DNA of 64,000 nucleotides from Pirellula sp. Lineage in GTDB: Bacteria; Planctomycetota; Planctomycetia; Pirellulales; Lacipirellulaceae. A model generated the notes under the pieces. The model saw only the letters and a list, made by a program, of their open reading frames with translations. It made no database searches and was not told the origin of the DNA. Of this stretch, positions 58,401-64,000 are shown piece after piece; position 1 is the stretch's first letter; each line of letters begins with the position of its first letter. A program made the translations under genes and the position numbers. The stretch is from assembly GCA_013822725.1 (NCBI GenBank), contig PNKX01000021.1:1-64000 (forward strand), written 5' to 3'.

Positions 58401-59417
58401 TTACCAGCGCCAGACGATCGTGCCCCAAGCGAGGCCGGCGCCGAAGCCGGACATCAGCAGGTGGTCGCCGCGGCGGATGCCGCCGGCGCGGACGGTTTCG
58501 TCGAGGGCGATTGGGATGCTGCCGGCCGAGGTGTTGCCGTAGCGGTCCATGTGCATGACGACGCGCTCGCGATTGATTTCGAGGGCTTCGATCGCCGCGT
58601 CGAGAATGCGGACGTTGGCTTGGTGGAAGAGCCAGCAATCGATCTGTTCGGTCGATAGGCCCGAAGCTTCGAGCACCTGCCGCGTGGTTTCTTCGACCAA
58701 GCGGACGGCCCACTTGAAGACCGGCCGGCCATCCATTTTCAGGAGCCAGGAATTTGGTTCAACGCCGATCTGATAGGGCGACTCGGCGCCGCCGACGGGG
58801 CGATGCAACAGTTCCATGCCCGAACCGTCAGCGCCGATCGTGTAGGCGAGCGCGCCTTGCTCGGGGCTGCCGGCCGAGAGCAACACGGCGCCGGCGCCGT
58901 CGCCGAACAGGGGATACGTTTTCACGTCGGTCGGATCGATCGCCCGCGAGTTCGCGTCGGCGCCAATCACGAGCGCCTTCTTGCTGCAGCCGGTGGCGAC
59001 GAATTGCATCGCGGTCGTCAGGGCGTAGGTGAAGCCGGCGCACGCGGCGTTGACGTCGATGGCGCCGCATTGCAGGCCGAGGCGGGTTTGCACGCGCGTC
59101 GCGGTCGCGGGAAGCAATCGATCAGGGGTCATCGTGCCGAGGACGAGCAGATCGATTTCCGAGCGGTCGATATTGGCCGCTGCGAGGCAACGCTCGGCGG
59201 CGGCGACCGCCATGTCGCTCGTGGTCATCCCGGGCGGGACGTGGCGGCGTTCGCGAATGCCGGTCCGCTGGACGATCCATTCAGGGTCGCAGCCGAGCGA
59301 CGAAAGGTCGGCGTTCGTCACGACGTTGTCAGGGACAAAGCTGCCGGTCGCGAGAATCTGGACGCCCGACAGAGTTCGGACGGGCGCTCCGCCGACCGCC
59401 GAATAACTGTCGCTCAT
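58401..59417 (-). CDS. fabH: Beta-ketoacyl-ACP synthase III
   Basis: Starts fatty acid synthesis by condensing acetyl-CoA (or another acyl-CoA) with malonyl-ACP. 338 residues. Catalytic triad visible: Cys126 in DVNAACAGFTYAL, His in WLFHQANVRILDA and Asn in RYGNTSAGSIPIALDE. VQRTGIRERRHV near residue 49 and GFGAGLAWGTIVWRW at the end are typical FabH. The 20-residue N-terminal extension before VQILATGSFVPDN is somewhat long. No other fab genes are in the window. Confidence 0.96.
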   Translation of the reverse strand: MSDSYSAVGGAPVRTLSGVQILATGSFVPDNVVTNADLSSLGCDPEWIVQRTGIRERRHVPPGMTTSDMAVAAAERCLAAANIDRSEIDLLVLGTMTPDRLLPATATRVQTRLGLQCGAIDVNAACAGFTYALTTAMQFVATGCSKKALVIGADANSRAIDPTDVKTYPLFGDGAGAVLLSAGSPEQGALAYTIGADGSGMELLHRPVGGAESPYQIGVEPNSWLLKMDGRPVFKWAVRLVEETTRQVLEASGLSTEQIDCWLFHQANVRILDAAIEALEINRERVVMHMDRYGNTSAGSIPIALDETVRAGGIRRGDHLLMSGFGAGLAWGTIVWRW

Positions 59418-59553
59418 TGCAGGGAACCTTCAGGCCGAAAGAGTTTGGGAAAGGTGGGCAGCGGGGGGTGGCGCGAATCTCAGCAGCGTACGCCTTTGAG
59501 CGGAGGGCTGCAAGGGCGAGGGGGGAGCCGCATGCTCGCGGCGAAGTCCATTT

Positions 59554-59645
59554 CCTGCAGCCCCTGGCTCCGCCAGGGGGTAGCACCACGCAGGGCTACC
59601 ATTTCCGGCATGGTGGCCGACCCCCTGGCGGAGCCAGGGGCTGTA
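59554..59645. repeat. CCCGGGCTCCGCCCGGG element, copy g
   Basis: Arms 59554-59582 (CAGCCCCTGGCTCCGCCAGG) and 59619-59645. G-C pairs of copies a and b are replaced by T-A pairs in both the local hairpin and the long stem. Confidence 0.9.
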
Positions 59646-59655
59646 ATGCGGTTTG

Positions 59656-60339
59656 CTACGCCGCTTTCTTGCTGGCATAGGAATAGAGAATCGCGTTCCC
59701 TTCCTTGCCGACGATTTCGACGGCGCCCATTTGGCGGAGGCAGTAAGCGATCCGCTGGGCGGTGAACCGCGGGGTCTTCAGCCGTTCGGCCAGGTGGGCC
59801 GTGTGGAATTGCTTGGGCATCCGCTTTGGTAGCAGTCGCTTCAAGTCGGCGGTGGTCGCGAAGGTTTGGGAGGCGACGATTTGCAGCAGGCGTTGATCTT
59901 CGATTTGAAAGTCGCGTTCGGAGCTGCGGCGACGGCGGCGTTTGCCGCGGCCGGGGAAGCGTCGTTCTTCGACGTCGACCAGTACGACTTCGAGCGTGAG
60001 GCGTTCATGCGGGAAGACGCGCGTGAAGTAGACGAGCTCGTCGAAGACGTCGAGCAGCGTGCCCCGCTTCGGGCTGCGGCGGCGACTCAACTCGGCGCCG
60101 CCGCGACCGTCGAGTTTCACCAGCAGCTTGTTGGCGACGATTGGTTTGACGATCCGCACACGATGCTTGGCGAGGAGCTTGCGGATCTTGTCGCGGATCG
60201 CGGCGAGGGAACCATGTTGGATCTCGATCAGCTCATCGCCACGCACGGCGTCGATGCGGTACTTGCCGTGGACGACCTCGCAGCAACCGTCGTCGCCGGC
60301 GTAGATCGCTTTCAGCTGACGGTGGAGGGAGGTTTCCAT
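59656..60339 (-). CDS. Conserved unknown protein with PD-(D/E)XK-like N-terminus and winged-helix-like C-terminus
   Basis: 227 residues, cytoplasmic. The first 80 residues (ETSLHRQLKAIYAGDDGCCE, YRIDAVRGDELIEIQHGSLA, VRIVKPIVANKLLV) have Glu21, Asp30 and Glu39-x-Gln41 in the arrangement of a PD-(D/E)XK site with the lysine replaced by glutamine. A basic linker (PGRGKRRRRRSSERD) leads to a helical domain (LLQIVASQTFATTADLKRLL, LKTPRFTAQRIAYCLRQMGA) that looks like a winged helix. DNA binding is likely; enzymatic activity is doubtful. I recall similar proteins in other planctomycetes but no function. Confidence 0.72.
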   Translation of the reverse strand: METSLHRQLKAIYAGDDGCCEVVHGKYRIDAVRGDELIEIQHGSLAAIRDKIRKLLAKHRVRIVKPIVANKLLVKLDGRGGAELSRRRSPKRGTLLDVFDELVYFTRVFPHERLTLEVVLVDVEERRFPGRGKRRRRRSSERDFQIEDQRLLQIVASQTFATTADLKRLLPKRMPKQFHTAHLAERLKTPRFTAQRIAYCLRQMGAVEIVGKEGNAILYSYASKKAA

Positions 60340-60358
60340 GGAGGTGGCTGCGTCGGGT

Positions 60359-60477
60359 TGTAGCCGTCGTTCAACGTGAAGAATGTATGATTTCTGATTT
60401 GAAGAAGGAGTGGTTAGCTCGCAAGCAAATCATAAATCCTAAATCAGAAATCCAACGGCTCGTTGAGCCGCGGCTAC
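60359..60477. repeat. Nested inverted repeats, GTAGCCGTCGTTCAACG outside, AATCAGAAATCATAAAT inside
   Basis: Outer arms 60359-60376 and 60460-60477, inner arms 60387-60401 and 60427-60451 (ATGATTTCTGATTTG against AAATCCTAAATCAGAAAT). The outer family is shared with 58038-58387. The right end overlaps the pyrE stop region. Confidence 0.8.
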
Positions 60478-61019
60478 TGGGTGATGCCGAAGTCTTTGAT
60501 CGTGAGGAGCGTCGTCAGTTCATACCCTTTCGCGGCAAAGGCTTCGCGGCCTCCTTCGAGGCGGTCGACGATCGTCAAGACGCGCTTCACCTTGAGCCCA
60601 GCCGCTTCGCAGCGTTCGATCGCCAGCAGCGACGAGCCGCCGGTGGTCACGACGTCTTCGACGATCACCAGCTCTTCGCCGGCGGCGTAGGGGCCTTCGA
60701 CGTATTTGCCGGTGCCGTGTTGCTTCGGTTCCTTGCGAACCATCACGCCGCGGAGTTGTTTGCCCTGCACGCCGGCGAGGGTGAGGATCGCCGCGGTGAT
60801 CGGGTCGGCGCCGATGGCCATGCCGCCGACGAGGTGCGGCAGTTTGTCGCCGAGTAGCTCCAGCATGCCGGCGCCGATCAGTTTCGCCCCGCGCGAGTCG
60901 AGCGTCACCTTGCGGCAATCGAGGTAGAAGGTCGCCTTCTTCCCCGAGGCGAGCGTGAAGTCGCCGAACTGGAGGGCGGTTTCTTTGATCAGACTGATGA
61001 GGGCTTGTTTGTCGTACAT
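60474..61019 (-). CDS. pyrE: Orotate phosphoribosyltransferase
   Basis: Joins orotate and PRPP to give OMP in pyrimidine synthesis. 181 residues from the ATG at 61019. FGDFTLASGKKATFYLDCRK near residue 18 is the PyrE start signature, and the PRPP loop is ELVIVEDVVTTGGSSLLAIE near residue 118. GGMAIGADPITAAIL and VRKEPKQHGTGKYVEG (flexible loop with catalytic Lys and His) are present. No other pyr genes are adjacent. Confidence 0.95.
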   Translation of the reverse strand: MYDKQALISLIKETALQFGDFTLASGKKATFYLDCRKVTLDSRGAKLIGAGMLELLGDKLPHLVGGMAIGADPITAAILTLAGVQGKQLRGVMVRKEPKQHGTGKYVEGPYAAGEELVIVEDVVTTGGSSLLAIERCEAAGLKVKRVLTIVDRLEGGREAFAAKGYELTTLLTIKDFGITQ

Positions 61020-61131
61020 GGCTTCAACTCTCCCGGCAGCGGTTAAACGATGGTCAATGCCGGGGTATACCACGAAGGTCGTGGAACTTGCCAGGGGCCA
61101 CGCCAGCGGCGAATCGACGCGTTCGAAGACT

Positions 61132-61299
61132 TAACCGCCAAGGACGCCAAGAGCGCCAAGGAAATACAGAAAAGAATGGAACCGCCGATGGACGCGGATG
61201 AACGCAAATAAGTGTTATCTGCGTCTATCGGCGTTCTTTTGCGGTTCTTCCTCAACCGTTTCTTCTCGTCGTGCCCGTCGTGTCGTCGTGGTTCAATCA
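61132..61299. repeat. Composite of single and paired repeat arms
   Basis: 61132-61168 is a lone AACCGCCAAGGACGCCAAGA arm. 61178-61212 and 61215-61252 form an inverted repeat (GAACCGCCGATGGACGCGG against CTGCGTCTATCGGCGTTC). 61262-61299 is a lone TTCTCGTCGTGCCCGTCGTG arm as in 48085-48122. Confidence 0.8.
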
Positions 61300-61316
61300 A
61301 ACTAAGCGGTTGCAAC

Positions 61317-62753
61317 TTACCGCCGGATCGTGATCGTCGACCCGACCGACAGGATGTCGTAGACGTCCTCGACGTCGGTCGCCTTGAACCGAATGACGCG
61401 CGCCGCCGGGGGCGCCGACACTTGGTCGGGCGTGCCGGGGCCGCGGAGCATCGCGGGTTGGCTCGTCGGGTTGGCGGCGTTCGTGAGGAGCAGCCCGCGG
61501 TCTTCGGTGGCGCCGGCCGGTTGGCCGTAGACGCCGCCGACGATGGGGGTCAGCAGTTTCTGGTCGACCTTCCAGGATCCCTCTTCGATCGACGCGGTCG
61601 GATCGAGTTCGATGTTGAACTTGCCGGCGTAGCAGCGATCGAGCATCAGCGTCATCCGGCGCTTGCCGAGATCGACGATCGCCGAGAAGGGGCCTTGCAT
61701 CACCTTCAACTCGTGACCGACTGGCACGGCGGTCGGATCGGCGATGCGGTTGATCTTCGCGAGCAATTGCCACGGGACGTTGTACTTTTGGGCGATCGTT
61801 TCGAGCGTCTCGCCGGTCGCGACGATATGGCTGGGCGCGAGGCGATGAGCCGGCGGGCCTTCGTAGATGACGTCGCCGGCCAACTGGCCGAGCAGCGTTT
61901 CGACTTCTTGCGTCTCCTCAGGCGTCAGCGACGGATCGCCGTACCACTCGGAGAGCTTGGCGAGCGCTTTGCCCAATTCGCCGCGATCGAGATCGGCCTG
62001 CACGGCGACGCGGGCCGAGGCGTACATCGAACCCTTGGCTGAATCGGTGGGGGTGATCGGTTCGCTCGCGAGCGCGGCATTCGCCTCGGGAGCAGAGCCG
62101 CCGGCTGGGGCGGGCGTGGCGGCGGCGTCGAACGGCGGCGGCTCGGTCATCGTCGACGCGCTGGCGTCGGGGGCCGGTGCGTACGGATTGGCGGCAGCCG
62201 AAGCGGCGGGCGCGGGCGTCGCGGCCGTCGGCGTCGCCGCGGGGGTCGACGGCGTTGTACTGCCGGGAGTGTTGACGAACGGCACGGCGACCACGGCCGC
62301 CGGCGTCGACTCGCTGCTCTTGGCGGTGGAGTTCGACTCAGGCAGCGGCGGCATGTCGGGGACGTCGGCGGAGCGCGCGACGGGCGACGATTCCTCGTCG
62401 TCGTGGGCGTGGTCATGGCCGGCGTGATCGTGTTCCGCTGCTGCCTTGGCGTCGGTCTTGCTGGAGAGGAGCGGTTCGGGCTTCCACGCGGGTGCGGCGT
62501 CGCCAGCCGGAGCGGCGGCGGTTCCGCCTGCGGGAGCAGCGGGGTTGAACGGCGGGGCCTCGAGTGCGGGGGCTGCGCTTAAACCGACGCCGGGGACAGC
62601 CGCCGCGCCGCCGTCAGCGCCGATCTCCAATTGGTTCGACCATTCGCCAACGCCCTCCGGAATGACCGGTTCGGTTTCGTTGATCTTCATGTACAGCACG
62701 ACGCCGACGACGGCCAGCAGGGTAATCGTGGCCAGTGGGCGAAGGGAACTCAC
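61317..62753 (-). CDS. Membrane-anchored LysM protein with degenerate L,D-transpeptidase domain
   Basis: 478 residues from GTG 62753, with GGAGG seven bases upstream. N-terminal anchor (LRPLATITLLAVVGVVLYMK), then about 230 residues of Ala/Pro/Thr-rich low complexity with a His-rich patch (AEHDHAGHDHAHDDEE). A LysM domain follows (HIVATGETLETIAQKYNVPW, LLAKINRIADPTAVPVGHEL) and a YkuD-like region (FSAIVDLGKRRMTLMLDRCY ... DVEDVYDILSVGSTITI). The expected HxnSHGC catalytic motif is missing; the equivalent place reads PPAARVIRFKATDVEDVYDI. It probably binds peptidoglycan or glycan without cross-linking it. Confidence 0.88.
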   Translation of the reverse strand: MSSLRPLATITLLAVVGVVLYMKINETEPVIPEGVGEWSNQLEIGADGGAAAVPGVGLSAAPALEAPPFNPAAPAGGTAAAPAGDAAPAWKPEPLLSSKTDAKAAAEHDHAGHDHAHDDEESSPVARSADVPDMPPLPESNSTAKSSESTPAAVVAVPFVNTPGSTTPSTPAATPTAATPAPAASAAANPYAPAPDASASTMTEPPPFDAAATPAPAGGSAPEANAALASEPITPTDSAKGSMYASARVAVQADLDRGELGKALAKLSEWYGDPSLTPEETQEVETLLGQLAGDVIYEGPPAHRLAPSHIVATGETLETIAQKYNVPWQLLAKINRIADPTAVPVGHELKVMQGPFSAIVDLGKRRMTLMLDRCYAGKFNIELDPTASIEEGSWKVDQKLLTPIVGGVYGQPAGATEDRGLLLTNAANPTSQPAMLRGPGTPDQVSAPPAARVIRFKATDVEDVYDILSVGSTITIRR

Positions 62754-62880
62754 GGCAGATCCTCCGAAACATGCGAACAACGAGTCAAGCGAAAGCGCAC
62801 GATGGCGTGCGAGCGCAGCCATCGGCGCGCGGGATAGTAGGTATTGTCGGCTGGCAGTGCTACGGCACTTTGGCGGCGCT

Positions 62881-62980
62881 GCTAGCAAGGGATGGATGAT
62901 TTGTGATTTGTGATTTCTGATTTGCTGGCGAGATGGCGGCTGCCTTCTTCAAATCAGAAATCATAAATTCATCTGCTAGC
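62881..62980. repeat. Nested inverted repeats, GCTAGCA outside, AATCAGAAATCATAAAT inside
   Basis: Outer GCTAGCAAGGGATGGATGA (62881) with TCATCTGCTAGC (to 62980), inner arms about 62897-62925 and 62950-62973. The inner family is shared with 60387-60451. The right end supplies the stop codon of the endonuclease III gene. Confidence 0.8.
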
Positions 62981-63635
62981 ACGCGACGCCGCCGGGCGGG
63001 AGCAATTCTCGCAACGGGCACGCGTCGCACTTCGGCGTTCGCTTGCACCAGTGGTGACCGACGTTCACCAGCAGGGCGTGAAACTCGTTGTAGGTCTGCG
63101 GATCATTCGGCATGCCGCGGGCAACCTCTTCCTGCAGGGCGTGATAGTCGACGGCTGCGTCGATCCACCCGTGCCGCGTCCAGATGCGGTGGGTGTAGGC
63201 GTCGACGACCAGCGTTGGTTTGTCGAGTGCGTAGTTAAGAATCGAGTCGGCCGTCTCGGGGCCGACGCCGTGGACTGCCAGCAGTTCTTCGCGCAGCACA
63301 TCGGTCGGCACGGCTCGCATGGCGTCGATCGAGCCGTCGAAACGCGTGACGAAGAATTCAACCAAATGTCGCAGCCGTTTTGCCTTGAGGCGGTAGTAGC
63401 CGGCGGGGCGAATTAGCTCAGCGAGCTCCGGCTCCGCGACCGCGGCCAAACGATGCGGATCGAGCAGGCCCGCGTCGCGTAGATTCCGGATCGCATGTTC
63501 GACGTTTTTCCAAGCGGTGTTCTGCACGAGCATCGCGCCGACCATCACTTCGAACGGCGACTCGGCAGGCCACCACTGCTGCGGGCCGAGTGCGTTGAAT
63601 AGCGTGCGATAAACTTCGGCGCTGACTTGTTTCAT
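62976..63635 (-). CDS. Endonuclease III-like DNA glycosylase
   Basis: 219 residues of the HhH-GPD superfamily. It removes damaged or mismatched bases. SPFEVMVGAMLVQNTAWKNV at about 26-45 holds the family helix, the helix-hairpin-helix is ELLAVHGVGPETADSILNYA with the catalytic Asp in LVVDAYTHRIWTRHG, and the iron-sulfur cluster cysteines are in HHWCKRTPKCDACPL plus a final cysteine. Spacing before the last cysteine is longer than in E. coli Nth, and the catalytic lysine position of Nth (LPGVGRKTA) reads GVGPETA, so this belongs to the EndoIII-related (HP0602/MBD4-like) branch, perhaps 3-methyladenine or uracil directed. Confidence 0.88.
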   Translation of the reverse strand: MKQVSAEVYRTLFNALGPQQWWPAESPFEVMVGAMLVQNTAWKNVEHAIRNLRDAGLLDPHRLAAVAEPELAELIRPAGYYRLKAKRLRHLVEFFVTRFDGSIDAMRAVPTDVLREELLAVHGVGPETADSILNYALDKPTLVVDAYTHRIWTRHGWIDAAVDYHALQEEVARGMPNDPQTYNEFHALLVNVGHHWCKRTPKCDACPLRELLPPGGVAC

Positions 63636-63913
63636 GTGTGTTTTGAGGCCGCGATGCTAGCATCGGCGTGCGCCCGACGCGCGCAGGCGTTCGGTTTTCT
63701 GTCAAGCTGGATGCGACGAACAAAATGAGGAAACGAAATCCGCGTTTGTTTGCTTTTGCCACGGCAAGTATAATCGAGCCTGACGACGCCTCGCGCGACG
63801 CGGAAGACATGGACGCCGCAAGCATCGTCGACGACTCCCCAACCGCGTGACAAAATGACGACGACCTCCGCTAGCACGGCGCGTCGCGTCAGAACAGCAT
63901 AAGAAGACTCCCT

Positions 63914-64000
63914 GTGATTTCCGTTCGTCCGAAGATTGCCGAACTGGTGTATCAGCTCTACGGTCGGTCGCTCCATCCGGAGTTGTTCGACATCCAGCAG
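63914..64000 (+). CDS. Start of a probable DUF2617 family protein, cut by the window edge
   Basis: GTG start at 63914 and 29 codons to the edge: ISVRPKIAELVYQLYGRSLH then PELFDIQQ. The N-terminus resembles planctomycete DUF2617 proteins as I remember them, which are about 170 residues and of unknown function. Only the first sixth is visible, so the call is tentative. The 278-bp gap to the endonuclease III gene is divergent and contains its promoter. Confidence 0.5.
   Translation, partial: MISVRPKIAELVYQLYGRSLHPELFDIQQ

Overview
The window looks like a piece of a high-GC planctomycete chromosome, probably order Pirellulales. The markers are two DUF1559 prepilin-like proteins, a DUF1501 plus PSCyt1/DUF1549/DUF1553 pair, several secreted proteins ending in dockerin-like calcium repeats and a PEP-CTERM tail, a TAT-exported Gfo/Idh/MocA oxidoreductase and a DUF6807 (PmoA) protein. 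This is inferred from family content only. I see no rRNA, tRNA, CRISPR array, transposase or prophage.

Layout. 1-2080: end of thyA, a low-GC dihydrofolate reductase and tag. 2078-9120: an EF-P module in which efp, lemA, an M48 protease and epmA run on the minus strand and epmB plus an RlmN/Cfr-type radical SAM methyltransferase run the other way. 9200-14900: orphan DNA methyltransferase, sugar isomerase-like protein, DoxX, SRPBCC, dicluster ferredoxin and GH51 arabinofuranosidase. 14900-18600: a repeat-dense non-coding stretch, a Kv-type channel, a PD-(D/E)XK protein and a membrane-tethered Mrr-like nuclease. 18900-28000: PEP-CTERM proteins and a tandemly duplicated DUF1559 plus lipoprotein pair, one copy frameshifted. 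28280-37800: zinc-ribbon protein, CstA, a frameshifted GxxExxY gene, ACT-domain protein, two oxidoreductases, DUF6807 protein and MFS transporter. 38100-46810: acyl-CoA ligase, DUF1501/DUF1553 pair, class III aminotransferase and CorA-like protein. 46950-53000: STN-like secreted protein, sigma-54 activator, and a VIT-VWA protein with a GlyGly-CTERM-like tail next to a rhombosortase. 53000-64000: YciI, C45 hydrolase, PepF, FabH, a conserved unknown, PyrE, a LysM protein with a degenerate L,D-transpeptidase domain, endonuclease III, and the start of a probable DUF2617 gene.

The strongest signal that genes do not explain is in the gaps. Nearly every intergenic space holds a long imperfect inverted repeat, and these fall into at least a dozen sequence families that recur across the window. 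Several are nested one inside another, up to three layers deep. In two families the arm changes compensate each other, and in one family the loop is conserved too. Some repeats supply coding sequence, namely a signal peptide and a C-terminus. I know of similar repeats in planctomycete genomes but of no function for them. All gene functions are family-level calls made by reading the protein sequences by eye.
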